Positions 8,201-16,398 of a stretch of 64,000 nt of DNA are shown piece by piece. Origin of the DNA: Microbacteriaceae bacterium. GTDB lineage: Bacteria > Actinomycetota > Actinomycetes > Actinomycetales > Microbacteriaceae. Made by a program: the position numbers and the translations under genes. The notes beneath the pieces are model-generated. The model made no database searches. It had not been told where the DNA came from and saw nothing but the letters and a program-made list of their open reading frames with translations. The stretch is taken from assembly GCA_025464975.1 (NCBI GenBank), contig JAODMT010000004.1:124001-188000 (forward strand), written 5' to 3'. Numbering within the stretch: position 1 is the stretch's first letter; every line of letters begins with the position of its first letter.

Positions 8201-9241
8201 ATGACTCTTCCCATCCGCATTTCCGTTCCGGGCGTGCGCCGAGTAGCCGTGCTCGGTGCGGGCAGCTGGGGCACAACCTTCGCGAAGGTGCTCGCGGATG
8301 GCGGATCGGACGTGGCTCTCTGGGCCCGCCGGCCGGAACTCGCGCGAGAGATCTCCCAGTCCAAGCGGAACAGCGACTACCTTCCCGGCATCAATTTGCC
8401 GCGCAACCTGTGGTCAAGCTCGCTGATTGCGGATGTGCTCGACGGGGCCGATATCGTCTTCGTTTCGGTCCCCAGCCAGTCGCTTCGGGAGAATCTGGTG
8501 CTCGTTCGGGACCTCATTCCAACCGACGCCATCGTGGTGAGTCTCATGAAGGGGGTCGAGAAGGGCAGCGGCTTCCGGATGAGCGAGGTGATTCACCAGG
8601 AGCTGCAGATCGAACCGGACCGCATCGCCGTGGCATCCGGCCCGAACCTCGCGCTCGAGATCGCGCGGCAGCAGCCGACCGCGGCGGTGGTCTCCTCCAC
8701 GAGCCTCGACACCGCGACCACCGTCGCCGCGGCCGCCACGAACTCGTACTTCCGCTCGTTCGTGAACACGGATGTCGTCGGCACCGAGTTCGGTGGCGTA
8801 CTGAAGAACCTGATCGCGGTGGCGATCGGCATCGTCGACGGCGTCGGCTACGGGGAGAACACCAAGGCATCGATCATCACGCGCGGGCTCGTGGAGATGA
8901 CGGACTTCGCGGTCGCATACGGCGGCCTCGCTCAAACGCTCTCCGGTCTCGCGGGGCTCGGCGATCTCATCGCGACGTGCGAATCCTCGCTCTCCCGCAA
9001 CAACACTGCTGGTCGGTTGCTCGGTCAGGGCTACACGTTCTCCGACGTCGTAAAGCAAATGAATCAGACCGCCGAGGGGCTCTCGTCGGTGGCTCCGATC
9101 CTCGAACTCGCGGCCGCCCGTGGCGTAGAAATGCCCATTGTGTCGCAGGTGGCCGAGGTGCTGGCCGGCACCATGGACCCCCGCGACATCGCGCCGCACC
9201 TCACGACGGACAGCGACACCCCCGCGATCCTCGTCGAGTAG
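8201..9241 (+). CDS. gpsA: NAD(P)H-dependent glycerol-3-phosphate dehydrogenase
   Basis: GpsA reduces dihydroxyacetone phosphate to sn-glycerol-3-phosphate for phospholipids. The nucleotide-binding loop is VAVLGAGSWGTTFAKVL (from about residue 15). The substrate and catalytic lysines lie in LMKGVEKG and FGGVLKNLIAVAIGIVDG, and the C-terminal motif SRNNTAGRLL is present. ATG 8201 is taken as the start; an in-frame TTG at 8183 would add six residues. In the Mycobacterium tuberculosis region a ddl ligase gene follows gpsA2, but here the next gene is a convergent DUF3515 lipoprotein only 13 bases away. Confidence 0.95.
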   Translation: MTLPIRISVPGVRRVAVLGAGSWGTTFAKVLADGGSDVALWARRPELAREISQSKRNSDYLPGINLPRNLWSSSLIADVLDGADIVFVSVPSQSLRENLVLVRDLIPTDAIVVSLMKGVEKGSGFRMSEVIHQELQIEPDRIAVASGPNLALEIARQQPTAAVVSSTSLDTATTVAAAATNSYFRSFVNTDVVGTEFGGVLKNLIAVAIGIVDGVGYGENTKASIITRGLVEMTDFAVAYGGLAQTLSGLAGLGDLIATCESSLSRNNTAGRLLGQGYTFSDVVKQMNQTAEGLSSVAPILELAAARGVEMPIVSQVAEVLAGTMDPRDIAPHLTTDSDTPAILVE

Positions 9242-9254
9242 CTTCGGCGGCTGG

Positions 9255-9806
9255 CTACTTCGGCGGGACTGTCGGGGTCGGGCTGGGCGTCGGCGGCAGA
9301 GTCGGCGTGACCTTCGGCAACTGGGAGCCGAGCACGTCTTCCCGGTTGAGGCACTTGTGCGTCTGCTTGATCGAGCCGACGGCATTCGAGAGCTCGTCGA
9401 GAATGATCGTCCCCTGGCCCTGCGTGAGCTTGGAGTCCACGACGACCTCCGTTGCCGGGTTGCGGCCGTAGGTCGTGAACACGTAGACGGGGGCCTTGTT
9501 GGGATTCATCAGCCAGTCGACGCCGGACACCGTGTAGCAGAGGTCCTGGGACGGCCCCGGGGGAGTGACGCCGCAGCGCAACAGCACCGAGGTCGGGTTG
9601 CCCCAGGCGCTGGTGGCCTGCGCGTCGGTCTGGCGGATTGGCTGGCTGGCGACGGTTTTCGGCAGACGCACGATGATCTGCGCGCATCCGGGATTGGTCG
9701 CATCGGCCGCTGGGGTGAGAGCGACGGTGGGGGCGCAGCCGGCGAGAACGGCGGCGAGGATAGGCACGAGCACGAGAAGCGCCCCGGGCCTGAGCTTCGA
9801 GTTCAT
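9255..9806 (-). CDS. DUF3515-family lipoprotein
   Basis: A 183-residue predicted lipoprotein. The N-terminus has a short basic stretch, a hydrophobic core and the lipobox VLAGC, so the Cys would be lipidated outside the membrane. The mature part resembles the actinobacterial DUF3515 family (GNPTSVLLRCGV, WLMNPN, VYVFTTYGRNP), whose function is unknown. It ends in a Pro/Thr-rich tail. DUF3515 genes commonly lie beside thiL in this phylum. TAGCCT, read on the minus strand at 9819-9814, lies 7 bases before the ATG, pointing to a leaderless transcript that diverges from thiL. Confidence 0.85.
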   Translation of the reverse strand: MNSKLRPGALLVLVPILAAVLAGCAPTVALTPAADATNPGCAQIIVRLPKTVASQPIRQTDAQATSAWGNPTSVLLRCGVTPPGPSQDLCYTVSGVDWLMNPNKAPVYVFTTYGRNPATEVVVDSKLTQGQGTIILDELSNAVGSIKQTHKCLNREDVLGSQLPKVTPTLPPTPSPTPTVPPK

Positions 9807-9813
9807 CGCATTC

Positions 9814-9823
9814 AGGCTACCGT
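9814..9823. promoter_or_regulatory. overlapping divergent -10 boxes (DUF3515 gene / thiL)
   Basis: On the plus strand TACCGT (9818-9823) stands 7 bases before the thiL ATG. On the minus strand TAGCCT (9819-9814) stands 7 bases before the DUF3515 gene ATG. The two boxes share the TA at 9818-9819, and the two start codons are only 24 bases apart. Confidence 0.6.
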
Positions 9824-9830
9824 TTGATGC

Positions 9831-10904
9831 ATGCCTTCCCTGCCAGATGCCCCTCTTCCCGGCACTCCGGAAGGTGAGGTCACCCCGCCGGCCCGAGGTG
9901 CGGATGCTGACGCAGGTCCGGTCGAGGACGACGGTTCTGTCGGCTCGGACACTCTCGGCGCCATCGGGGAATCCGCCGCGCTTGCCCGGATCTTCCCGAG
10001 GCTGCCTACCGCGGCATCGGCCCTCCTCGGACCCGGGGACGATTCCGCTGTCATCGCGGCACCCGATGGCCGCTTCGTGGTGACGACGGACATGATGATT
10101 CACGGGCCGGATTTTCGGCTGGCCTGGTCAACGCCGCACGATCTCGGCTGGAAGGCCGCGGCATCCAACCTTTCGGATGTGGCGGCGATGGGCGCCGTTC
10201 CCTCCGGCCTGGTCGTGGCGATCGCCGCACCGGCCGACTCTCCAGTGTCGCTGCTCGAGGGGATCGCGGACGGGCTGCGCGATGCGTGCGATGCACTCGC
10301 GCCGGGCTGCGGTGTGGTGGGGGGAGACCTCTCGGTGTCGGCGACTCTGACCATCGCGGTGACGGCGTTCGGCGACCTTGAGGGGCGATCTCCGGTGTTG
10401 CGCTCGGGCGCGTCGATCGGCGACGTTGTCGCCGTCGCCGGCGTGCTTGGCGAGGCTGCGGCGTCCCTGCTCTTGCTGTTCACCGAGGGGGTGGATGCCG
10501 ATGGGCGCCCGGACGCTCGGCTCGGCGCCGCGCTTCGGTCCCGGACATCGGCGCAGCTCGCCCCGACGCCGCCGATCGCCGCCGGACGAGCCGCAGCGCT
10601 CGCAGGCGCGACCGCGATGCTCGACCTGAGTGACGGGCTCGCGATCGACTCCGCTCGGCTCGCAGGGGCGAGCGGTATCGGAATCGACTTCGACGGTGGC
10701 TCGCTCGGGCCGAATCCCGCAATGGCGCTCGGCGGTGGTGAGGACCACTCCCTGCTCGCGACCTTTCCTCCCGAGGCCTCGTTGCCGTCGGAATTTCGAC
10801 AAATCGGGGTCTGCGTCGCCGGAAGCGGTCTGACGGTGGACGGGCATCCGCATGATTCGTCCGGCTGGGATCCGTACCGCGACTGGACGGGTTTGCTCGG
10901 GTAG
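9831..10904 (+). CDS. thiL: thiamine-monophosphate kinase
   Basis: ThiL phosphorylates thiamine monophosphate to the active cofactor thiamine diphosphate. The 357-residue protein has the PurM/ThiL-type ATP site: LLGPGDDSAVI near residue 66, TTDMMIHGPDF soon after, and AMLDLSDGLAIDSARLA near residue 262. The first 40 residues are acidic, Pro-rich and poorly conserved. The start is fixed by a -10-like TACCGT ending 7 bases before the ATG, suggesting a leaderless mRNA. It converges with rsmD, whose stop codon lies 6 bases beyond. Confidence 0.93.
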   Translation: MPSLPDAPLPGTPEGEVTPPARGADADAGPVEDDGSVGSDTLGAIGESAALARIFPRLPTAASALLGPGDDSAVIAAPDGRFVVTTDMMIHGPDFRLAWSTPHDLGWKAAASNLSDVAAMGAVPSGLVVAIAAPADSPVSLLEGIADGLRDACDALAPGCGVVGGDLSVSATLTIAVTAFGDLEGRSPVLRSGASIGDVVAVAGVLGEAAASLLLLFTEGVDADGRPDARLGAALRSRTSAQLAPTPPIAAGRAAALAGATAMLDLSDGLAIDSARLAGASGIGIDFDGGSLGPNPAMALGGGEDHSLLATFPPEASLPSEFRQIGVCVAGSGLTVDGHPHDSSGWDPYRDWTGLLG

Positions 10905-10910
10905 CTGAGG

Positions 10911-11486
10911 CTACTCGGTCGCAGAACTTCGCGCCCACCAGAGTGTGGTGTCGCCGTAGTCCTTGCGCCGGTCCAGCTCGATGCCCGCCGGCCACGCCGG
11001 CTCCGGCGACCTGCTGCTCCGCTCAAGACACAGGGTGGCGTCCGGGGCGAGATGGGAGGCGAGGGCTCGGAGGTTCTCCGCCAACTCGGACTCGGGGAGG
11101 TCGTATGGCGGATCCATGAACACGAGGTCCCACACGCCCGGATTGGTAGTCAGAAACGATTGCACCAGGCGCGGGCTTACCTCGATCGTGAGGTCGCTGC
11201 CGCTCGGCGCCTGTTTGAGCACGGCGGCGGCGTTCGCCCGGCTCGCGATCGCCGCCGGACCGCTCTTCTCCACCAGGCGCACCTGCGCGGCACCACGGCT
11301 CGCCGCTTCGAGACCGAGCGCACCCGATCCGGCGTACAGGTCCAGAACCCGGGCGCCCTGGATGATTCCGCGCGAGTCCAGCGCGGAGAACACGGCCTCA
11401 CGTACCCGGTCGCTCGTCGGGCGGGTGCCGGCGCCCGGGGTCTTCAGGGTTATGGATCCGGCGAACCCGGAAATTATGCGTGTCAT
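10911..11486 (-). CDS. rsmD: 16S rRNA (guanine(966)-N(2))-methyltransferase
   Basis: RsmD methylates G966 of 16S rRNA in the 30S subunit. The 191-residue protein has the SAM-binding motif VLDLYAGSGALGLEA (about residues 47-61) and the N-methyltransferase catalytic motif DLVFMDPPYDLP near residue 120. The N-terminus MTRIISGFAGSITLKTP is typical. The ATG at 11486 is chosen over upstream in-frame starts because homologues begin here and a minus-strand TAGCGT lies 8 bases ahead. It is in the reverse orientation between thiL and recG. Confidence 0.93.
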   Translation of the reverse strand: MTRIISGFAGSITLKTPGAGTRPTSDRVREAVFSALDSRGIIQGARVLDLYAGSGALGLEAASRGAAQVRLVEKSGPAAIASRANAAAVLKQAPSGSDLTIEVSPRLVQSFLTTNPGVWDLVFMDPPYDLPESELAENLRALASHLAPDATLCLERSSRSPEPAWPAGIELDRRKDYGDTTLWWARSSATE

Positions 11487-11610
11487 CGTGCTCAACGCTA
11501 GCGGGGATCCTCGTTTGTTCACCTCGCAGGGATAGACCGGCCGATATGACTCGTCCGGATCGCTCGCGCCGCGCGATATGCCCGTCGGGGGCGGCGGGTA
11601 CTCTCGGAAG

Positions 11611-13788
11611 GTGGATTCCCCGCTCGACGTCAAGCTCAGTGCTGCCCTCGGCAGTCGAACGGCCGCGGCCATCGAGAAGGGGCTTGGCTTCGTCACCGTC
11701 GGCGACCTGCTCAGCCACTACCCGCGCCGTTACGCCCTTCGGGGCGAGCTGACCGCGCTCGCGCAACTCTCGGTGGACGAGAACGTGACGATCGTTGCCG
11801 AGGTTCTGGGGGTGCGGGAGCGGCCGATGCGGGCTAAGCACGGGTCGATTCTGGAAGTGACGATCAGCGACGGAACTGAGATCCTCACCCTCACCTTCTT
11901 CAACCAGGCCTGGCGGGCCAAGGAGTTGCACGCGGGAGTGCGCGGCATTTTCGCCGGCAAGGTGGGCGGCTACCGCGGCACGGTGCAGCTCGCTCACCCC
12001 GACTATCAGCTGTTCGAGACGGATGATGCGGCGAGCGACGAGCAGGCGCGAAAGTGGGCCGAGCTGCCGATCCCGATCTATCCGGCAACCGCGACCGTCG
12101 CGTCCTGGAAGCTGCAGAAGTCGATGGAGGTGGTGCTCGACACCCTCCCACCGCTCGACGATCCAGTGCCCGGTGTCGTTCGGGCCGAGCGGAAGCTCAT
12201 GAGTTACTCGCGCGCGCTCGAGCTCATTCATCGCCCCCAGAAGGACTCCGATTGGGGAGCGGCGCGAAAGGCGCTCCGCTTTCAGGAGGCCTTCGTCTTG
12301 CAGGCGGCACTTCTCGAGCAGCGCGCCATCCTGCGCCAGCAGTCCGCGACCGCGCGGGCGCCGAAACCGGGCGGGTTCCTCGAGCGGTTCGACGCCCAAA
12401 TTCCGTTCACCCTCACCGGTGATCAGCAGAAGGTCGGGCACGACATCGCGTCGGACATCGCGACGAGCTCGCCGATGAATCGGCTTGTGCAGGGTGAGGT
12501 CGGCTCCGGCAAGACCCTCGTCGCACTGCGCGCGATGCTTGCCGTTGCCGACAGCGGAGGTCAATCCGCGCTCCTCGCACCGACCGAGGTGCTTGCCGGC
12601 CAGCACCTCCGCTCGATCGCCAAAACCCTCGGACCGGACCTCTCCGCGGCCATCCGACCGACCCTGATCACGGGTCAGCTGCCCGTCGCAGACCGGCGCA
12701 AGGCGACCCTCGCCGCGGTGAGCGGAACGGCGCAGATCGTGGTCGGCACCCACGCGCTGATGAGCGAATCGGTGGAGTTCTTTGACCTCGGCCTCGTCGT
12801 CGTCGACGAACAGCATCGCTTCGGGGTCGAGCAGCGGGAGGCCCTTCGGCGCAAAGGCGCCGTGCCTCCGCACGTTCTGGTGCTGACCGCAACGCCGATT
12901 CCGCGGACCGTCGCCATGACCGTGTTCGGCGACCTCGACGTCTCGACGATCGCCGAACTGCCTGCCGGTCGGGTGCCGATTGAGAGTTTCGTCGTTCCCC
13001 TCGCCGAGAAGCCGGGCTGGGGTTCGCGGGTGTGGGAGCGACTGTCCGAGGAGCTCGCCAAGGGACGCCAGGGCTTCGTCGTCTGCCCGGCGATCGACAG
13101 CGCCGCTATCGAGCCGGGACTTCCCGCTCCGGATGCCGCCGCGGCCCCCGGCCGCCCGGCAACCGGCGCTCCGGTTCTCGCCAACGTCACCGACACCCTC
13201 GCCGAGCTTCGGGCCAATCCTCTCTTCGCCGGCCGACGAATCGAGGGGCTGCACGGACGGCTCCCGAGTGAGGAAAAGGACGGCCTCATGCGCGCGTTCG
13301 CCGCGGGGGAGATCGACGTACTGGTCGCAACGACCGTGATCGAGGTCGGCGTCGACGTGCCCAACGCGTCGACGATGGTCATCCTGGATGCCGACCGCTT
13401 CGGCGTCTCTCAACTGCACCAGTTGCGTGGTCGGGTCGGCCGCGGCGGAGTGCCCGGCCTCTGTCTGATGGTCACGAACGCCGAGCAGGACACCATCGCT
13501 CGAGAGCGAGTCGAGGCCGTGGCATCCACTCTCGACGGCTTCGAACTCGCACAGAAGGACCTGGAGCTTCGTCAGGAGGGCGACGTTCTCGGCAGCACCC
13601 AGAGCGGCGGCCGATCGTCGCTGCGGCTGTTGCGCGTGGCCAAGGACGGGGAGTTGATCAGTGAAGCTCGGGCGATCGCGCAATCCATCCTGGCGTCCGA
13701 CCCGCAGTTGCGCCAGCATCCGACCTTGCGCACCGCGCTCGCCCGCCGACTCGACGAGACCAGCCGGGACTTCCTCGCAAAGAACTGA
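11611..13788 (+). CDS. recG: ATP-dependent DNA helicase RecG
   Basis: RecG remodels stalled replication forks and Holliday junctions. The order is an N-terminal wedge/OB fold (about residues 40-150), then the SF2 motor: Walker A GEVGSGKT near residue 295, VVVDEQHRFG (DExH) near 398, and QLHQLRGRVGRG near 602. GTG 11611 is chosen over ATG 11578 because TACTCT (11599-11604) stands 6 bases before it, as in the other leaderless genes here. That gives 725 residues. A Pro/Ala-rich insertion (about residues 508-525, PAPDAAAAPGRPATG) interrupts the second motor domain. Confidence 0.95.
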   Translation: MDSPLDVKLSAALGSRTAAAIEKGLGFVTVGDLLSHYPRRYALRGELTALAQLSVDENVTIVAEVLGVRERPMRAKHGSILEVTISDGTEILTLTFFNQAWRAKELHAGVRGIFAGKVGGYRGTVQLAHPDYQLFETDDAASDEQARKWAELPIPIYPATATVASWKLQKSMEVVLDTLPPLDDPVPGVVRAERKLMSYSRALELIHRPQKDSDWGAARKALRFQEAFVLQAALLEQRAILRQQSATARAPKPGGFLERFDAQIPFTLTGDQQKVGHDIASDIATSSPMNRLVQGEVGSGKTLVALRAMLAVADSGGQSALLAPTEVLAGQHLRSIAKTLGPDLSAAIRPTLITGQLPVADRRKATLAAVSGTAQIVVGTHALMSESVEFFDLGLVVVDEQHRFGVEQREALRRKGAVPPHVLVLTATPIPRTVAMTVFGDLDVSTIAELPAGRVPIESFVVPLAEKPGWGSRVWERLSEELAKGRQGFVVCPAIDSAAIEPGLPAPDAAAAPGRPATGAPVLANVTDTLAELRANPLFAGRRIEGLHGRLPSEEKDGLMRAFAAGEIDVLVATTVIEVGVDVPNASTMVILDADRFGVSQLHQLRGRVGRGGVPGLCLMVTNAEQDTIARERVEAVASTLDGFELAQKDLELRQEGDVLGSTQSGGRSSLRLLRVAKDGELISEARAIAQSILASDPQLRQHPTLRTALARRLDETSRDFLAKN

Positions 13789-13817
13789 ACTCGCAAACTG
13801 AATCGCGAACTGAGCCG
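13784..13817. repeat. short ACTGA-type tandem tract after recG
   Basis: AGAACTGAACTCGC, AAACTGAATCGC and GAACTGAGCC follow one another across and just past the recG stop codon. The unit resembles the AAAACTGAACA tract at 2461-2536, also placed just after a stop codon. Confidence 0.6.
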
Positions 13818-13858
13818 CCGGTCAGCGACTGGAAACATCACTGCCGTAGTCTTGCGGA

Positions 13859-14341
13859 ATGAGCAGGATCGCTGTCGTCCCCGGTTCGTTCGACCCAGTG
13901 ACCCTCGGGCACATTGATGTGATCGGGCGGGCGGCCGGTATCTTCGACCAACTTCACGTTCTTGTCGTGCACAATCCGGCCAAGACCGCGCTGCTTCCGG
14001 TGGCCCAGCGGGTCTCCCTCATCGAGAAGTCCATCGCGGAGTCGGGGTTCGGCGGCGACATCATCGTCACCTCCTGGAGCGTCGGCCTGCTCGTCGACTA
14101 CTGCACGGAGGTCGGCGCGAGCGTGATCGTCAAGGGGATTCGCTCCCAGGTGGACGTTGCCTACGAAACTCCAATGGCTATCGTGAATCGCGACCTTGCC
14201 GGGGTCGAAACAATTTTCATGCTTCCGGATCCCGCGCACGCCCACGTGTCGAGTTCGCTCGTTCGTCAGGTCGCCGCGCTCGGCGGGGACGTCGCCCCGT
14301 ACGTTCCGCAGGCCGTCGCCACGTTTCTCCAAAAGCGCTGA
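13859..14341 (+). CDS. coaD: phosphopantetheine adenylyltransferase
   Basis: CoaD makes dephospho-CoA from 4'-phosphopantetheine and ATP, the penultimate step of CoA synthesis. The 160-residue length is normal. Nucleotidyltransferase signature 1 is [13 protein letters not shown] (residues 9-21, with the TxGH motif), and the ATP loop [10 protein letters not shown] lies near residue 131. TAGTCT (13847-13852) lies 6 bases before the ATG, so the message is probably leaderless. The fgd gene starts 5 bases after its stop codon. Confidence 0.96.
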   Translation: MSRIAVVPGSFDPVTLGHIDVIGRAAGIFDQLHVLVVHNPAKTALLPVAQRVSLIEKSIAESGFGGDIIVTSWSVGLLVDYCTEVGASVIVKGIRSQVDVAYETPMAIVNRDLAGVETIFMLPDPAHAHVSSSLVRQVAALGGDVAPYVPQAVATFLQKR

Positions 14342-14346
14342 CCCCT

Positions 14347-15369
14347 ATGCTTCCCCTGAAACTCGGCTACAAGGCATCCGCCGAACAGTTCGATCCGCGG
14401 GAACTCGTGGAGATCGCGGTGGCCGCGGAAGCTCATGGCATGGAGAGCGTCGCGGTCAGCGACCACTTCCAGCCGTGGCGGCACGAGGGCGGGCATGCTC
14501 CGTTTTCGCTCGCTTGGATGGCCGCGGTCGGTGAACGTACGAAGACCGTGCAGATCGGTACCTCGGTGATGACGCCGACGTTCCGTTACAACCCGGCGGT
14601 CATCGCGCAGGCCTTCGCGACCCTCGGCTGCCTGTACCCGGGTCGAATCATGCTCGGCGTCGGCACCGGTGAGGCGCTCAATGAGATCGCGACCGGATTC
14701 CGGGGCGCCGGCCCGCAGGACTGGCCCGAGTTCAAGGAGCGGTTCGCCCGGCTTCGCGAGGCCGTCGGGCTCATGCGTCAACTGTGGACGGAGGATCGCG
14801 TCGACTTCGAGGGCGAGTACTACTCCACCACCGGGGCATCCATCTATGACCGTCCGGACGTTCCGGTGCCCGTCTACATCGCCGCGGGTGGCCCGGTCGT
14901 GGCCCGCTATGCCGGGCGCGTGGGCGACGGATTCATCTGCACCTCAGGCAAGGGCATGGGGTTGTACACCGAACAGCTCATCCCGGCCGTGCAGGAGGGG
15001 GCGGACAAGGTGGGCCGCGATCCGGGGTCGATCGACCGGATGATCGAGATCAAACTCTCGTACGACACGTCGTACGAGACTGCGTTGGAGAACACCCGAT
15101 TCTGGGCTCCGCTCGCGCTCAGCGCGGAGCAGAAGCACGACATCACCGACCCGGTCGAAATGGAGCGGGAGGCGGATGCCCTGCCGATCGAGCAGATCGC
15201 CTCGCGATGGATCGTCGGGGCCGACCCCGACGAGGTGGTCGCCGCGATCAAGCAATACGTGGATGCCGGACTGAATCACCTCGTCTTTCACGGTCCGGGT
15301 CAGGACCAGCGCCGCTTCCTCGAACTCTTTGAGCGCGACCTTGCGCCGCGGTTGCGCGCGCTGGCTTAA
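14347..15369 (+). CDS. fgd: F420-dependent glucose-6-phosphate dehydrogenase
   Basis: Fgd oxidises glucose-6-phosphate and reduces coenzyme F420, supplying F420H2 to other enzymes. The 340-residue LLM/TIM-barrel protein is strikingly like mycobacterial FGD1 from the N-terminus ([11 protein letters not shown]) on. The catalytic residues fall at the same numbers: Asp39, His40 and Trp44 in SDHFQPW, and Glu109 in [11 protein letters not shown] few extra residues (RGAGPQDW, near 119-126) lengthen one loop relative to FGD1. The Fgd assignment is therefore stronger than for the other LLM proteins in the window. It follows coaD closely and may be co-transcribed. Confidence 0.93.
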   Translation: MLPLKLGYKASAEQFDPRELVEIAVAAEAHGMESVAVSDHFQPWRHEGGHAPFSLAWMAAVGERTKTVQIGTSVMTPTFRYNPAVIAQAFATLGCLYPGRIMLGVGTGEALNEIATGFRGAGPQDWPEFKERFARLREAVGLMRQLWTEDRVDFEGEYYSTTGASIYDRPDVPVPVYIAAGGPVVARYAGRVGDGFICTSGKGMGLYTEQLIPAVQEGADKVGRDPGSIDRMIEIKLSYDTSYETALENTRFWAPLALSAEQKHDITDPVEMEREADALPIEQIASRWIVGADPDEVVAAIKQYVDAGLNHLVFHGPGQDQRRFLELFERDLAPRLRALA

Positions 15370-15395
15370 CCGCAGGCGTCCGCTTCGGCTTTCCT

Positions 15396-15456
15396 CCGAT
15401 CGAGCTTGCTTCTGCCGATCGAGCTTGCTTTCTGTCGATCGAGCTTGTCGAGATCC
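15396..15456. repeat. triple GATCGAGCTTG repeat (REP-related)
   Basis: CCGATCGAGCTTGCTTCTGC, CGATCGAGCTTGCTTTCTGT and CGATCGAGCTTGTCGAGATC follow one another directly after fgd. The last unit, read in reverse, is GATCTCGACAAGCTCGATCG, a REP-type sequence; the first two look like truncated copies. Confidence 0.7.
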
Positions 15457-15529
15457 CGCAGAATGATCACAGCAGGTCGCCACCGGAAGCGAACCTCCGG
15501 CGACGACCAACTGCGCGGATCCCGTTGCA

Positions 15530-15796
15530 TCAGCGATGCGGCAGGTTGAGAATCAGCCACCGTTCGGCGGCACGCTCGCGTTCGAGCCGCGCGAGGTGCT
15601 GCTCGGCACGGTTCGCGATCCGCTCGCGAGACTCGACTTCGCGGGGCCGCCGGCCCCACTTGATCAGTGCGACGCCGAGGTGCAGCGCCGCACGGTCGAG
15701 CGGGCCGAGTCGTCGCAAGGTGTGCGATTCGTGGTCGTAGGCGGGTTGGGGCGGATGTTCGTGGCGACCGGAAGTGGTCGACAGCGTAGTGGTCAT
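15530..15796 (-). CDS. small basic protein of unknown function
   Basis: An 88-residue protein, not assigned to a family. After a Thr/Ser- and His-rich N-terminus it has a compact part, RRLGPLDRAALHLGVALIKWGRRP. A strongly charged, probably helical segment rich in Arg and Glu (ANRAEQHLARLERERAAERW) follows, then LILNLPHR. There is no signal peptide. The ATG at 15796 is chosen because GAGGAAAA precedes it by a good distance; an upstream ATG would add five residues but lies inside that site. A structured region of about 230 bases and a 25-codon ORF lie upstream on the same strand, suggesting regulated expression. Confidence 0.65.
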   Translation of the reverse strand: MTTTLSTTSGRHEHPPQPAYDHESHTLRRLGPLDRAALHLGVALIKWGRRPREVESRERIANRAEQHLARLERERAAERWLILNLPHR

Positions 15797-16027
15797 GATT
15801 GTTTTCCTCACAGCTAGCGGCTGCAGGCATGGGCGAGCGCAAACGCATTCGCCGTCGCTGAAACCGACGGAGCCGCTCGTAGCGGCAGGTGGTACGACAG
15901 GTCGATGACGTGTCGCGATCGGGTGGATGACCCTGGGCAGGAATCCTGCCGCTCGTTTCGGGTCTGGCTTCGAGAGCGAACCACCGTCTTGACCGGTGGC
16001 AGCCCGTGCTTCTTCAGAGAAGCAGAG
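15797..16027 (-). promoter_or_regulatory. structured leader upstream of the 88-residue protein
   Basis: Between the tiny ORF and the small basic protein gene, the minus-strand RNA can form several short stems. These are CCACCG...CGGTGG (15981-15999, 7-base loop), GGCAGG-AAT-CCTGCC (15936-15950) and CTTCT...AGAAG near 16010. No known riboswitch family is recognised. Confidence 0.4.
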
Positions 16028-16105
16028 TTAGCCGATCAGGCGGTGAGGTCGCAGACGAAGCCGGCGGTGATGGCGGGACATTCCCGCAGAATCTGAAATA
16101 AACAC
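16028..16105 (-). CDS. 25-codon ORF with a perfect ribosome site (possible leader peptide)
   Basis: On the minus strand AAAGGAGG (16118-16111) stands five bases before a GTG at 16105. The ORF runs 25 codons, MFISDSAGMSRHHRRLRLRPHRLIG, to a TAA at 16028. It has six Arg and three His codons. A plausible promoter, TTGCCT and TACGGT with an 18-base spacer (16167-16138), lies just upstream. Promoter, ribosome site and ORF together argue for translation. It could be a leader peptide controlling the downstream 88-residue protein, or a small protein in its own right. Confidence 0.5.
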   Translation of the reverse strand: MFISDSAGMSRHHRRLRLRPHRLIG

Positions 16106-16137
16106 GTCGGCCTCCTTTCGTCTGTGGCGCGTGCAAT

Positions 16138-16167
16138 ACCGTACTGGCTGACAGCCTCGGGAGGCAA
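16138..16167 (-). promoter_or_regulatory. promoter of the 25-codon ORF / small protein transcript
   Basis: Minus strand: -35 TTGCCT (16167-16162), 18-base spacer, -10 TACGGT (16143-16138). Confidence 0.5.
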
Positions 16168-16362
16168 GAGGCAAGATCGTTGCGAAACGTCGAGCCTCAC
16201 AAAGATCCGGGGTGTCAGGTTAGGGACATCCGCCGGAACGACGCTCTCATGGTGGATGACAACGAACTGACGATCACGGCGCCGGCCGCGATCGACTACG
16301 CCGCCGGCATCACCGCCTGATTCGTCCCGGCCAGGGTTCCCTCGGCATCGTGACGCTCACCG
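16168..16362. other. intergenic region with a possible gene remnant
   Basis: About 200 bases without a supported gene. An open stretch ending at 16320, with the translation RRNDALMVDDNELTITAPA followed by AIDYAAGITA and a stop, looks protein-like but has no start or ribosome site. It may be a decayed fragment. Confidence 0.25.
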
Positions 16363-16391
16363 TTGCGTCGCCGCATGCCTTCGGATACGGT
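16363..16391 (+). promoter_or_regulatory. promoter of the methyltransferase gene
   Basis: -35 TTGCGT (16363-16368), 17-base spacer, -10 TACGGT (16386-16391). The ATG follows 7 bases later, giving a leaderless message. Confidence 0.6.
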
Positions 16392-16398
16392 CTGTCGG

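Noticed and set aside
11398-13719. 773-residue open frame antisense to recG
   Set aside because: It is the shadow of a GC-rich gene. Its translation is Arg/His/Glu-rich with no domain, while the plus strand encodes a complete RecG.
16249-16320. short protein-like frame MVDDNELTITAPA...
   Set aside because: No ribosome site or promoter, only 23 codons, no recognised homologue; noted as a possible remnant only.
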